DNA of 64,000 nucleotides, taken from Podochytrium sp. JEL0797 (taxonomy: Eukaryota; Chytridiomycota; Chytridiomycetes; Chytridiales; Chytriomycetaceae). The stretch spans positions 1 to 64,000 of the forward strand of contig JADGJG010000016.1 in NCBI GenBank assembly GCA_027596195.1, given 5' to 3'. Below are positions 31,862 through 43,914 of this stretch, piece by piece. The number at the start of each line of letters is the position of its first letter. The stretch's first letter is position 1. Under the pieces are notes generated by a model. The model saw nothing but the letters and a program-made list of their open reading frames with translations. It was not told the DNA's origin and ran no database searches. Both the position numbers and the translations under genes were made by a program.

Positions 31862-34308
31862 TCACGCGTTTTGAATTGCTGCCTCCGCCTCCAATTTTGA
31901 ATTCAACTGCGAATCCTGCACCGACGCTTCCAACTGCAACTGCGACGCATGCGCCTCCGCTTGATGCCGAAACACCCCCCTCGCTTGCCGAAACCGCAAA
32001 TCACAATATTTGCACTTCATGGATCCTTCTCCCGTATGAATGCGGTAATGCGTGCGCAGGCCTCGGTCGTTTTTGAATACTTTTGGACACGCCGGGCATT
32101 GGACAGGTGGTTGTTCGAGAGCAGGTAGCGTCAAACCGGACCCCAAGTGTTGCATACTGCTCAACCCGTGGATTGTGGATGCATCATGTTCTGGTGTTGC
32201 TGATTCCCTCAAAGCAAGAGTCCTTGCATGCGCCAACTCTTGCATCTTCAACGCATGCAACACCGACATATTCACATGCGCCACCTCATGCGCCTTCAGA
32301 TCTTTCATGATTGAAAACACCTGCCCGCAATATCGGCATGGCAGTCCCGTCACTTCTGGCGTTCCAGAACTCGCCCCGATTTGGTTCCCGGCAGTTGCAG
32401 GGGTGGGAGCCCGGTTGTGGATGCTCAGGAAATGTTTCAAGTGGATCAGCTCATGGTGCTTTGCATAACGGTCCTGGGCAAATAATTTGGGGCAGAAGCG
32501 ACAGCGAAAGAAAGTGTGCTCGACTGGGACTTGGACTGTCTGCAACTGCGTGGACGCTGGCTTCTCGGAGGATGGGTCATTCTGTAGATCTGTGACTGCT
32601 GAGGGAATATCTCCATTGCATTCTGACTCGGTATTGGACGCGTGGGTCGGCTCTGACTTTATGACATTGTCAAGAACCATTGACGCGGGATTCTGAATTG
32701 GGCCATCATTTCCTTGAGAAATTCCCGCATTTTCATTACCGAGTATGCGCCTTTCAGGAAGAACAGATGCACTGGCACTGCTATCAAGAGGTCTTGCAAA
32801 ATGCCGCAGTTCATGCTGTTTGGCTTGGGATTCGTGCGGGAATACACATGGACAGAATCTGCAGGGAATAGGGGCGCTAGCAGCTTGATATGTAAACGCA
32901 CATCGCTGTTTCAGCGACGCTTCAATGACGCTCGTTTGTGTGGGTGGATGATTTGATGATGGAGGCAGTCCAACTTGTGCAAGCCCCGGCACAGACGTCC
33001 CGGCCTCACGCGTATTTTCAAGTTTTAAAGTCTTCGGATGTGACAGCTCATGCAACTTCAATGCCTGTAGGACAGGAAACGACTTTCCACACGTTCCGCA
33101 CGAGTAACCAGTGTGCAGCTGCGGTTGTTCAGGAACGACCACGTCCGCCTTGGAGCTTTCACCGCTTCCGACAGCAACCACAGCACGTACTGGCTCCGGC
33201 TTAAGCAAATGGATGAGTTCATGCTTCTTGGCGTTCTGCGGCTGAGAGAAACGCGCGAGACAAAATCGACACGAGAACGGTTTTTCTCCTGTGTGACAGC
33301 GCTCATGGATGATGGTGTGGTCTCTGCGCGGGAACTGTTTGGGGCAGAAGGAGCATTGGTAGAAGGTGCGATTGGATGTGGCGATAGCTGTTGGTGCTGT
33401 TGTGGCAGTGGGTTCTCCTGGTGGTGGTGGTGGTGGTGTTGGAGGCGGGTATACAGGGTGCGGCTTCTCGATATGCCTGAGGAAGCACTGTAAGAATAGA
33501 GAATTCAGTGAGATGAAAGACAATAAATGGTCGAATATCAACTCACGGTCTTGCTTTTATAGATTTTCCCGCACTGAAGACACTCAAACGACGAGTATTT
33601 GTTGGCGTACCGTTTCTTGGTCGCCATTTCCTCATCCCTCGACGCTGAGTGTGAACTTTCTTGGAGTTGTCTCTTTCCCGTGTTTGATAATCCATAACTG
33701 TTGCCCAAATTGAAGTCCGAATCGCGATGTACAAATTCGCATGTGGTTTCAACTAAACCGCTTTTTTCCGCCTTAATTTGCTGCGCATATGGAGGCAACG
33801 CTTCTTGTTTGATAGGCACTCCCGATAGTTCACTGTCATTGGACCCCGTACAATTTTTCTGCGCGGACTGATGAAAATCCCAGTGAGATGGACCCATTTC
33901 ATCGACCCGTTCCATATTCTGGAAAGCCGTAAAACTCGGATCCAAATCCGGGCTGTGAATATTCGTCCCGGGACTCAATTCTGGACCCGAAAACGCGTTC
34001 GTTTCGGAATTGTCAACTTCCATTCCGATTGGACCCACCATTTCCTCATCGCCATAATCGGAAGCTTTGTCATCCATACCCAGCTCTGAAGGGGAATATT
34101 CTGTTGCGAGGTCGTCTACCTCCAAATCCATATATCCATCCGCGGACGCGACTACTTGGACTGGTGGGTTGAGTTGGTTCCAACCGTTGAGCACACATGG
34201 AAAGTGCTGCGCAGGTGGGTCATGTATAATTGACGATTTGTCTGCTGCAACGGAAGGCGACGCTGCCTTTGATGTTGGTTGTTGAGTGACGACGCGAGAC
34301 TGAAGCAT
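31862..34308 (-). CDS. large C2H2 zinc-finger protein, nine fingers (ZnF-P)
   Basis: Two exons, complement of 31862-33487 and 33547-34308, 795 aa. Exon 1 encodes an acidic regulatory half ending with the first part of a finger (CLQCGKIYKSKT). The phase-0 intron splits that finger, and exon 2 resumes CFLRHIEKPH. Eight further fingers are spread along the protein in ones and twos, often of the form CRFCPxxF...HELIH, separated by Pro/Ser/Gln-rich linkers. Three psi-K-x-E sumoylation consensus sites occur (IKQE, IKAE, IKSE). A long-range DNA- or protein-binding regulator is inferred. It shares the split-finger intron with ZnF-A and ZnF-S and is much longer than the other ZnF proteins here. Confidence 0.88.
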
Positions 34309-34443
34309 TTTTTTCGTGTTTTATTTTGTCGCGTGGTCGAGGATTTACAGAAACGCGTTTTCTTTTTTTTCTCTTTTTTTGAAAGAATTTGAAAACTGAA
34401 AAGTATCATCGGCCCCACTAACTTCTGAATAAAAAACAGACAT

Positions 34444-34632
34444 TTATATTCTATTCATTCTCCTTTTTAACAACTGCTGCTCCTTCCTGATCAACGCGTC
34501 CCTCATAAACAGCCGCCCCCCAAACGACCCACAATTGTTTGGCTGTTGCCTTGGAATCGGGGCGAGTGCAAACCATGCTTTACAAAACATGCAACGTAAG
34601 TCTCTGTCATGCGTCTTGGAATGCGTTTTGAA
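34444..34632 (-). pseudogene. orphan 3' exon of a split-finger ZnF gene (ZnF-Q)
   Basis: After an acceptor-like ATTCACAG on the minus strand, the frame begins FKTHSKTH, the second half of a split first finger. It continues DRDLRCMFCKAWF, where the His pair is lost, and ends in a basic tail LIRKEQQLLKRRMNRI. No first exon with the matching Cys pair lies upstream within reach: ZnF-R occupies the space. It is probably the leftover of a locus overwritten by the insertion or duplication of ZnF-R. Confidence 0.5.
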
Positions 34633-34669
34633 CTGTGAATAAAAATTAAAACACATCCACTTCTTTACT

Positions 34670-35341
34670 TCATTTCATTTTGCACGTTCGCTCATGCGTC
34701 GTCACATGACACGATTGTGAGCTTCGATATTCGCAATACTTGCAGCCATAGGGCTTCACTCCCGTGTGAGTACTCATATGCACTCGGAGGGAGCTTGCCA
34801 CTGTGCAAGAATATTCACACTCGGAGCATTGGAATGGTTTCGCTCCCGCGTGAGTACGCATGTGCCTGAGAAGATGACTAGACTCCTTGCAAGCGAATTC
34901 GCACTCGGAGCATTTGAATGGCTTCTCTCCTGTGTGTATCCGCCTGTGGGTTCGGAGGTGGTTCGATTGCCGACACGAATATTCGCATTGGTCACACTTG
35001 AACGGCTTTTCGCCACTGTGAATGCGCTTGTGGATTTTGAGGACTGACGGGGCTGCACACGCGTATTCGCATTGGTCGCATTTGTGGGGTTTCTCGCCCG
35101 AGTGCATTCGTTGATGTCTTTTCATGTTTCCACGGTCAATGGTCGAGTAGGAGCAGTCGAAGCATGTGAAGAGAGGTGCGGCAGTGGCAGGAGCCTCAAA
35201 GGGCACTGGAGGAGAAGTTGCGGGGTCGCCGGGTTCGATTTTTGCCGCAATGGCATCGCCGTGACAGGCAAGAGGGGATCCCGATGGAGTGCCCAGGGTA
35301 GGATCCAAGTGAGGCGACGAACGAAGCATGGCCTGAGGCAT
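34670..35341 (-). CDS. C2H2 zinc-finger protein (ZnF-R)
   Basis: Single exon, 223 aa from the ATG at 35341 (MPQAMLRSS). The leader carries AAKIEPGDPATSPP, then PFEAPATAAP. Five C2H2 fingers follow (CFDC, CDQC, CDQC, CSEC, CSEC) and the terminal C2HC finger (CKYCEYRSSQSCHVTTHERTC) with tail KMK. Comparison with ZnF-Z shows that the ancestral start codon has become GTA at about 35491 and that the old N-terminal region contains TAA codons. Translation must therefore start at the internal ATG, which both genes share (MPxAMLRSSP). Finger ligands are all intact, so the gene can still be functional with a shorter leader. Confidence 0.8.
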   Translation of the reverse strand: MPQAMLRSSPHLDPTLGTPSGSPLACHGDAIAAKIEPGDPATSPPVPFEAPATAAPLFTCFDCSYSTIDRGNMKRHQRMHSGEKPHKCDQCEYACAAPSVLKIHKRIHSGEKPFKCDQCEYSCRQSNHLRTHRRIHTGEKPFKCSECEFACKESSHLLRHMRTHAGAKPFQCSECEYSCTVASSLRVHMSTHTGVKPYGCKYCEYRSSQSCHVTTHERTCKMK

Positions 35342-35858
35342 GGCGAGAGGCGAGGGCAGGGAGATCACGGCCTTGGGAGATTTCGATGAAATTTTTCGGC
35401 TCAAGCGTCTGTTATTAAAAAATGAATAGGTTCCCTCCGCTCAGGTTTTACACAAAGAAATGAGAGCTGCTGGGTACGCTGACGCGTGAGAACTGTGATG
35501 GGGGAAGTATCGCGCGCATTTCGATTTTCGGAGCAATCAAGAAAACGCGTATTCCAAAATCGGAATCGAATTCGCGCTTCACACGGATTTCTTGGTCTGA
35601 TTGGTGTCGTGTTCCTTAATGGACTCTGTCAATTCCAAAGAACTTTTGATTTGCAAACAAAGTTTATTTTGCATGAGAAACAAAGAGAAACGAATGAATG
35701 AGGTCTACTGCGCAAGACTGTACTGATGGATTCAATGCTATTTGGTACATACACACAGCATTGCAAAACAAAAGAGAGAAAGAAATAGCAACACGCAGCA
35801 GAAACAAAAAATATCCCATAAAGGCAGCAGCCCGCGCAACCCAGTTTTCCTCCATGCC
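35342..35858. other. spacer with decayed ZnF-R leader, 517 bp
   Basis: 35380-35500 aligns with the coding leader and 5' flank of ZnF-Z (CCATCACAGTTCT.ACGC.TCAGC), now non-coding. The rest, including 35700-35858 downstream of DGAT2 copy 3, has no recognised content. Confidence 0.5.
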
Positions 35859-37085
35859 TCACGTGATCACCAAATCCGACTTGCGTCCCGGCAACAACTC
35901 GTCCTTGTACGCGTCGTAGACTCTCTGCAACTCCGCAATGTACAGCTTCTGGTACTTTTTCAAGTCCTCCTCCGTCGGTTTCTCAATCACGGGCAAATCA
36001 ATCGGTTTCCCCGTCACCACAATAATCGGCCTGCGATGCGGCATGATCCCGTAATCATACGTGAAAATGCCGCGGCCGTGGAACAACACGGGACTGAAGG
36101 ACGCGAAATCTTTGAACATGGTCTGGAACTTGCGCACGGCGGATCCTTTCGGGTTCGGCACTTGATCCCAAATATCGTTTTCGCCGAACGCAAAGGTGGG
36201 GACGAGACTGGCGCCATGCATCAACGCGAGCTTGATGAATCCGAGACGCGTTTTGAGAATGAGCTTGTTCGTGTTGGGTTGGGCTTCCATGGCTTCGGCG
36301 GCGCCTCCAATCACGAGGGCGAGGGAGCTCCCAGCGGGGCCAGAGAGGACGCTTTGGATGCTCGTTTTGTCGGCCGACGCAATGTTCATGGCGAGGAGAA
36401 CGTCGCGGAAGATGGGGATTACGAAGTTGGAGTCGAGGGTGAGGAGGCGGATGTTGAGGCCTTTGAAGATGGTGCTGATGTTGCAGGCTTCGGTGCCAAA
36501 GGCGGTGAAGGCTCCGAGGGAGAGGATTCTGTTGAGGAATTTCGAACTTGGGAATAAGCACGCAAATCGCAAGCAGAATAGAATAACAGCTCTTACCCGT
36601 GCGGATGATACCCAAACACATATTTCTTGGTTGGATCCAAATCAACCGTCTTTCGCAGACTGATTGGGAAAAAGTCCCTGAACCAAATCCACATCGACAG
36701 ACTGCGCACCCATTGGTTCCGGCGGCCACCAGTCCGGTGACCTTTGTCCTGGAGGATCCAGAGGAGGTATACAAGGGCGATGGATCGTGTCTAAACAAGG
36801 GTGGTCTAATTAGGGTTTCTGTTGCTCGTGTTGCGAAACTGCGAAGATAGCAACTCACGACATAGGACTGAAGCAGCATTTCGAGGAAGATGAACAGAGC
36901 CAGTGGGACAAGGATCATCCAGAAGGCAACCTGTTTGAATCGATTCGAGTGAGACTTCGAATCAAACCAATCTCCCTTGGAAAGTTAAAACTCACAGCTG
37001 CTGTTTGCCTTCGTCGTGGGAACGGAACACTGAGCGGTGCGAACTTGGGCATCGAAGGGAGCGAGGGAATCCGTTTCATGGCCAT
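35859..37085 (-). CDS. DGAT2-family acyltransferase, copy 3
   Basis: Four exons, complement of 35859-36528, 36597-36790, 36859-36930 and 36996-37085, 341 aa. It has one more intron (36931-36995) than copies 1 and 2, splitting the N-terminal region before the first hydrophobic segment (VAFWMILVPLALFIFLEML). HPHG (KYVFGYHPHG), IFRDVLLAMN, RLGFIKLALMHGASLVP, FGENDIWDQVPNPKG and [12 protein letters not shown] are intact. Start chosen at MAMKRIPS; a second ATG lies two codons on. It is transcribed opposite to copies 1, 2 and 4. Same reaction class; a role in triacylglycerol storage is inferred. Confidence 0.9.
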
Positions 37086-37754
37086 TGTGGTTTTGGGGAT
37101 TGTTTGGTTCGTGAGATCTTTTTGGCAATTTTTGGGATCAAGCCGCAAAAGGAGGGAAGGATTCGAAACAAGCACATGGGGTGGTTGATTGCTTGTCAAT
37201 CCGTTACGAGCGATTACACAAATTAACGCAATATCTGGGCTTATTGTGCAAATACAACTGCCGCAGCGCGCAACCGCTTCCCGCAGGCTGAAAACAGACT
37301 GGAATCACCTCGACTGGAATGACAGGCGCCCAACGTCTCCACTCGATCGGGGGTCTTCAAGTTCGACAGGTGAGAACACGCGAATTCCCACGCGAAGTAA
37401 TTGTAGAGAATTTCTTGGGCGCGGCAGCGCATTTGTAAAAGGAGACTGCCAAACATGGTGAAGTATTGAAAGGACGCTTGTGGTCTTATCTCCATCGAAT
37501 TTCCGATTCCTCAACGACGCGTGTCAGGAAGATACTTCACTGAGTTCAAGAAACTGTCTCATCTTTTCCGCTATCGGATTATCTTGAGCAGAGAATTCTA
37601 ACGCGTAAAAAAATACTGAGTCGAGAATATGTGGATGCTGGTGCTGTCGCTTGCGTGTTAACACTGCATTAATTTGGCTGGATTCTTTTCAAATCGAAGA
37701 ATCCCCCGTAAAACCTGAAGTGTCGCCTCAAAAAATCGAACTCGAAATTCGCAA
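37086..37754. other. intergenic, 669 bp
   Basis: Divergent spacer between DGAT2 copy 3 and ZnF-S, so two promoters are expected. I see no repeat, finger relic or RNA gene; the short frames on both strands have no motif. Confidence 0.4.
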
Positions 37755-38707
37755 ATGGATCCTGCCCCGTTGATTGCCGGCCCCCGCCGTACCACGAGGG
37801 GAACCGCACCAACCGAACCATCCGCTTCCACAGCCCCAGCGTACTCCTACCCCAGCACACTCACCTTCTTCCGCGGTGGCAATCAATCAACCACTGACGG
37901 CACAAGCACGGCCAATGACACGACCAGAAAGGTCCAAGGCAAGACGGACAATTCCCCCATCGAATGTCTCCAATGCGCCAAGGTCTTTCGCACAAAGGGG
38001 GTGAGTTGCTGCCCTGTTTGGGTTTCATGATTCGGATGCTTCCCGCCGTGTCACATCTCCTCAAAAATCCAAAAATTATGACACGCCCGCCTCTCCCTTC
38101 CCCTCCTCCGAATCCCTCTCAACTCACCCGAATAATGCCCAACCAGTCCCTCAAAAAGCACCTCGCACGAAACGACCACCGCACCGCCGACTCCCCACCC
38201 ATGCCCTTCCCCTGCCTCTCCTGCCCACGCGCCTTCCTCCTCAAATGCCAACTCACCCAACACGCTTTAATCCACACGGGAATCAAACCTCACGCGTGTC
38301 GACACTGTCCCGCTTCTTTTGTGCGGAACGCGGATCGGACTAAGCATGAGAGGAAGCATACGGGTGTGCAGCCGTATGCGTGTGGAGATTGTGAGAAGAC
38401 TTTTACGCGGGTGGATGTGTTGAGGACTCATGAGAGGGGGTGTGAGGGGGGGAGTGTGTGTGGGGAGTGTGGAGAGCGGTTTGCTAAGAAGGCGGGGTTG
38501 GTGAAGCATCAGAATGCGGTTCATGAGAATATTGAGGGGGAGAAGAAAAGAGCTGAAAGTGTTGTTGAAGCTGACGAGTATGGATTGGTCGACAATGCAG
38601 CGATGGAGCTAGAGGACAAGGAAGCAACGGAGGTAGAGGAAGAGGGTGGGGAGGGTGAGGAGATGGAGGTGAACGGGAAGGACGCGGAAACGCAAGTGGA
38701 TGGATAA
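37755..38707 (+). CDS. C2H2 zinc-finger protein, split-finger subfamily (ZnF-S)
   Basis: Two exons, 37755-38000 and 38147-38707, 268 aa, with a 146-nt phase-0 intron splitting the first finger (CLQCAKVFRTKG then SLKKHLARNDH). Four more fingers follow: CLSC...HALIH, CRHC...HERKH, CGDC...HERGC (C2HC) and CGEC...HQNAVH. The C-terminal 60 residues are very acidic (Glu/Asp-rich), a possible activation or protein-binding tail. The first exon is Ala/Pro/Thr-rich. The split point is the same as in ZnF-A and ZnF-P. A nuclear role is inferred. Confidence 0.85.
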
Positions 38708-38972
38708 GGCCATCTAAAATAGAGAGCATGTTATATATTTTGAAGCAATTATGAAGCGTCGCGCGGCACCCTGCAACGAAAAAGCTGGTTTCAATAGCCG
38801 CGATTTCACGTGAAAACTGAAGAATAGTTGGTGACCGTTTCGACCTTCAATGGAAACGGTTGTCTCTTGGACTTTTTATGAGGGGGACTCGAGGTGGGCT
38901 CGAGGGGACACCGGGGAGCCAGGGGGGGAAGGAGCAATGCCAGCCCAACTTAATGCTCAAACAAATATTCTT

Positions 38973-39577
38973 TTACTTGGCAACTGCATGCCACCGTTCA
39001 TGCGTCTTAAAGCTTGACGGATCTGAAAAAGCGAAACCACAAAAGCTGCATTGATATGGTTTCTCTCCGGTATGGATCCGCCTGTGTTTCTTCAAGTTCG
39101 ATGAGGTCGAGCACGAGTAGTCGCAGGAACTGCAATTGCACGGTTTCTCGCCAGTATGGACCCTTTCGTGGTTCTTCAAATTATGCTGGTGCGCACGTGC
39201 AAAATCGCAAAAGCAGCATTGGTATGGTTTCTCGCCGGTATGGATCCTCTCGTGACTAGTAATCGCAGAAGCTGCATTTGAAGGTTTTTCGTCGGTGAGG
39301 ATCCTCTGGTTACGCTTCAAGCTTGACGAATCCGAACGACGAATTCGCAGAAGGATGGAAATGGCTTTGCGAAATCGCAGAAGGTGGTATGAGTCCTCTC
39401 TTGCCTTTCCAAGTCCTCGTCCTTCATGACAGGGTGTTGGCAGAAACGGCACGCGGATGGTGGGACGAGTAGAGCTGGTGCCACATCTGGTTGTACATCG
39501 AGGAACAAATCAATGCCAGCAACGTCGAAGCATTCTTGCAGTGATTGGCTGGCAGCAAAGTAGTCGATTGTGTCCAT
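38973..39577 (-). pseudogene. C2H2 zinc-finger pseudogene, HAVAK-tail subfamily (ZnF-T)
   Basis: The ATG at 39577 opens DTIDYFAASQSLQECFDVAG, then an unusual first finger (CRFCQHPVMKDEDLERQERTH, with one His replaced). After TFCDFAKPFPSFCEF the frame breaks; the next finger is scattered over two frames with His lost. From about 39275 an open frame gives three good fingers (CCFCDFARAHQHNLKNHERVH, CSSCDYSCSTSSNLKKHRRIH, CSFCGFAFSDPSSFKTHERWH) and the tail HAVAK. The three intact fingers have no start codon of their own in a good position. Relatives are at 43.35 kb and, as fragments, at 48.08 and 60.39 kb. Confidence 0.75.
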
Positions 39578-39962
39578 TCGGTTTGGTTGTTTCTTACTTT
39601 CTATTATAGGCAACCGGTGGGAATCTCGGACTCGCTCGGTCTCTCGCTATGAGGAGGCGAAGTCAAGTTAGAGTATTTGCAACCGCATGACGCTGTTCCT
39701 CTTCAAGCTTGACGGATGCGAATTAGCGTTTTTGAATGCAACTTCACCGACCCGGTCACCCGATTTCTCCTACCCCCGAGGATTCTTCAAGAGCCAGCTC
39801 AAATTATAAGACGTGCCAGGCACCTCATAAATCGAACAATAAAGAAAAGAAAGAGTTTTTATAGCCGATGAAGTCAAGGAGGGGAAACGGGAAAAGAGGC
39901 CCAAGTGTGTACCAAGCAAAAAGTTCCCCGCCGAATCTGATATCGCAATCCGCAACCTCAAC
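39578..39962. other. intergenic, 385 bp
   Basis: Divergent spacer between ZnF-T and the P450 gene; presumably the P450 promoter. No element recognised. Confidence 0.4.
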
Positions 39963-41793
39963 ATGCTCCTCGAGACACTCCACACGCATATCGATCAAGC
40001 TGCTTCGTATTTTGGCACCAGTCCGCGCAACTTGCTCCTCTTGACTGCGCTCGTTGCTTCATCCACGCTGGCGTTCGGTTTAATTTATCCCCGAAAGCGC
40101 AAAGGACGCAAGATCCCCGGACCCAAGGGATACCCGGTGATCGGATCGATGGTGGACTTGGCGAGGTGCTCGGTATATTCATGTTTTCGAAACTCTTCCT
40201 GACTGGTCGTTGTGCTTTCGCCTGTCAGGTTTTCTGCGAGCGGAAAACAGCATGAATATTTCAAGCTGCTTCACGAGGAGCACGGCGAAACTGTTCTCGT
40301 CAATGTCGTGGGAGTGTGAGTTTCAATGCTCAAGAATCATCATCGCTGATACAACTTGATTCTGACAGGAATCTGGTCCTTACGCACGATCCCAATTTGA
40401 TCCACACCGCGCTGACAGACACAGCCAAATTCTTCCGTGACGATTTCTTTACAAAGGCCACGGTCGGAATCGCCGACAACGCGTTGTTCGTGATGCCTTC
40501 GGGGGATCTCTGGAAACGCCACCGAAAGTATTTGCAGCCGGCGTTTGCACCGCCTCAGTTGCGTTATGCGGCGCGCGTCTCGACGGAGGAGATAAATGGT
40601 CTGATGGATTATTGGGCTGCGAAACTCGCGGGAGCAGGGGAGCCGCTCGAAATTGAATTGTACTCGGAGTTCACCAACCTTACGCTGGATATCATGTGCG
40701 ATTCATTTGACTTGATTTGCTTCCACTGAGTTATCACTGACTCATTGGAATTTCGTAGCGGCCGTGTCGCGTTTTCGTACAATTTCGCAGCTGTTGAAAA
40801 TCACCACGCCGGAAATGACACTGAAGGGCATTTGATTTTGGAGGACGTTGCCATTATGATTCAACAGGTAGGGTTTGTAAAAGCGTATTTGAATCTTCTC
40901 ATAACCACTCAATGTGGACAGCGTCTGGCGTACCTTCCATTCATGTGGTCTTGGGCTGGAATCTCCAACGGATCCCCTCGCGTCAAAAAATATCGCGCGT
41001 ATATTGCAGGCATCTTTGGAGACATTCTTGCTGCCAAGAAGGAGGCCAACAAGGTCGCGGGCCACCAGGATCTTTTGGACCGTTTGCTGAGTGTTGATTT
41101 AGAGGACAAGCAAAAGTTTTCGGACGAGGAGATTATGGGAGAAATTATGGCTTTCTTTTTCGCAGGGCACGAGTTGAGTATTCCATACTTAAATGCCTGG
41201 TAACATGTCGTTCGCTGACCTATTCTGTGTGCAGAACCACGGCCAATTCCCTCACATTCATTGCAATGGAGCTCTCGCGCAACCCCGCCGTTCAATCAAA
41301 ACTCAAACTCGAAATCCTCACACTTCTCAGCAAATTCAGCACATCTTCTCCTCTCACGATGGAGCAACTCAACGAGTTCAAATTCCTCGACCAAGTCATC
41401 AAGGAAACTCAGCGTCGTCATGCTGTTGTTGGGATTCTCGCTCGAAACTCTGTTTCGGAATACGAACACGACGGATTCCTCTTTCCGGCCAACACTCCCT
41501 TCCTGTTGCACGTGCGTGGTGTTCACATGGACCCGAAATTGTGGCACAACCCTGAAGAGTGGAACCCGGACCGCTGGAACGAGCCGATTGCACCGAACGC
41601 GTTTATCCCATTCGGAGAGGGACCCATGAACTGTATTGGTCAAAAGATGGCTGTGATTGAGATGAAGGTTGTGATTATTCAGATTTTGAGCAAGTTTTCG
41701 ATGCGGTTTGTGGAGGAGCAGCAGTTGGATTTCGTGACGGCTACTACGTATGGGTTGAACAAGGGAATGCGCGTCAAGCTGTCATTGGATTGA
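39963..41793 (+). CDS. cytochrome P450 monooxygenase
   Basis: Six exons, 39963-40165, 40229-40315, 40369-40695, 40759-40867, 40922-41172 and 41235-41793, 511 aa, typical for a microsomal P450. An N-terminal membrane anchor (LLLLTALVASSTLAFGLIY) is followed by the Pro hinge KIPGPKGYPVIGS. The helix C motif is WKRHRKYLQPAF, the I-helix oxygen motif FAGHETT (across an intron), the ExxR motif KETQR, and the haem-binding loop FIPFGEGPMNCIGQKMA with Cys as the iron ligand. It needs a P450 reductase and probably acts at the ER. The substrate is unknown; lipid or fatty acid is possible given the DGAT2 and acetyl-CoA synthetase neighbours, but that is only context. Confidence 0.92.
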
Positions 41794-42154
41794 TGCCTCA
41801 TTCCCTTTCATTCTTTCCTACTGTCGTTCCGTAAAACATAAAGCTTTTGATTTGTTATTATTTGAGTGGATTCGCCAAGCAAGTTTCTCTCGAAAACTTC
41901 CGACGCGTCATGATTTGGTGGCATCCGCTTTGAGCCGCTTGACAGCTCACGTTCGCAAATCCACTGGAAGCAAATTCACGACCACTTTTCCTGACGATCC
42001 ACACGGTATCAATCAATGGGTGCCAACTATAATTCACATTGGTCCTAGTGTCTGCGTTTCATCGGTTCACTGATCAAAATCTCAGAAACGCCTGGGCTCG
42101 GTTTTGTCATTCTGACAACTCGTGGGCTCCGCAAAAACAACAAAAAATCCAACC
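41794..42154. other. intergenic, 361 bp
   Basis: Spacer between the P450 stop and DGAT2 copy 4. A 73-codon ATG-less frame at 41852-42073 has no motif. Nothing else seen. Confidence 0.4.
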
Positions 42155-43174
42155 ATGAAATCGCTTGAGCTCGCAGCCATCTCGCTGTGGCTCCTGCTGC
42201 CTTTTCTGTCATTGGGCTTTCTGGTCTTTATGCTCTGGGCATCGCTGTTGGTGAGTGCTCATGCGTTGTGAATTGCACTGCTTGGTGCTTAACCAACAAC
42301 ATCGCCCCAACCAAACACCCCCTATCACCAGACTCGCACGATTACTCTCATCTACATGGCCTATTGCTTTCTCAACAACTCCCACGAAACTGGCGGCCGC
42401 AGATCTCCCTTCCTCCGCAACCTCCCGCACCACAAATACATTGCGTCGTATTTCCCGCTGTCTCTCCACACAACCGCCATTATTCCCAAATCCAAGAAAC
42501 CATACATCTTTGGATACCACCCGCACGGTGTCATGGGCCTCGGTGCCGTCCTCACGTTTGGATCCAACGCTCTCCAAATCGATCAGATTCTCGAAGGCGT
42601 CGAAATCTGCCCGGCCACACTCGACGCGAATTTCTACGTTCCCGTGCTTAAGGATATGCTGCTGAGTCAAGGATTCATTAGTGCGAGTAAAAAGAGTCTG
42701 TTTGCCGCGTTGGGACAGGGCAAGAGTGTGATGCTGGCAGTTGGGGGAGCCCAAGAAGCCATCTTTGCGAAACCGGGAGTGAATCATTTGGTTCTCAAGG
42801 ATCGCAAGGGGTTTGTCAAGATTGCGCTTCAAACGGGTGCCAATTTGGTTCCCGTGTTTGCGTTTGGCGAAAATGATATCTGGGATCAAGTCGACAACAG
42901 TGAAGGTAGAATCGTGCGCGCGTTTCAGTTGGGTGTCAAGAGGTGGACCAAAGTGTCGCCCGTGTTGTTTTATGGAAGGTTCGGGCCCGTGCCGTATCGG
43001 AGGCCCGTGAAAGTCGTGGTTGGGGCGCCCATTGAGGTTCCCAAGGTGGAGAATCCTAGTTTGGAGGTGGTTTCGGAGTATCATGTGTTGTATTTGAAGG
43101 AGTTGGAAAAGCTGTATCAGCAGCATAAGCAAGAGTTTTTGCCGCATCGGGTGTCGGAGTTGGTGATTGCGTGA
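42155..43174 (+). CDS. DGAT2-family acyltransferase, copy 4 (divergent)
   Basis: Two exons, 42155-42250 and 42332-43174, 312 aa. Only the first of the two introns of copies 1 and 2 is present; there is none at HPHG. The N-terminus is a short hydrophobic hairpin (LWLLLPFLSLGFLVFMLW). HPHG ([15 protein letters not shown]), LKDMLLSQG, RKGFVKIALQTGANLVP, FGENDIWDQVDNSEG and FYGRFGPVPYRRPVKV are present. The sequence differs from copies 1-3 more than those differ from each other (KEFLPHRVSELVIA-type tail), so it represents an older split and may prefer another acceptor. A decayed relative is at 47.4 kb. Confidence 0.9.
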
Positions 43175-43349
43175 ATACAAAATATAATTCGATTTTCTGA
43201 ATGCGACCTTTCTGGTCTCCCAAAAATGCAGAAGTTGCAGCCTCAAAATCTCCATATACTCTCGCAGCGTCTACGCTTGAATATTGCATGCCTTAATTTT
43301 CGTCTTCCTTCCGGGAAATTTATTGGAACCTGCTGCCAAAAAATTGTGA

Positions 43350-43828
<479 letters not shown>

Positions 43829-43914
43829 GACTTAATCAACACGCGTCCGAAAACGCGCCTGTCCGAGAGGGGGGCATCACAAATGGCGATTTCCAACTCT
43901 ATATATTTATAACT

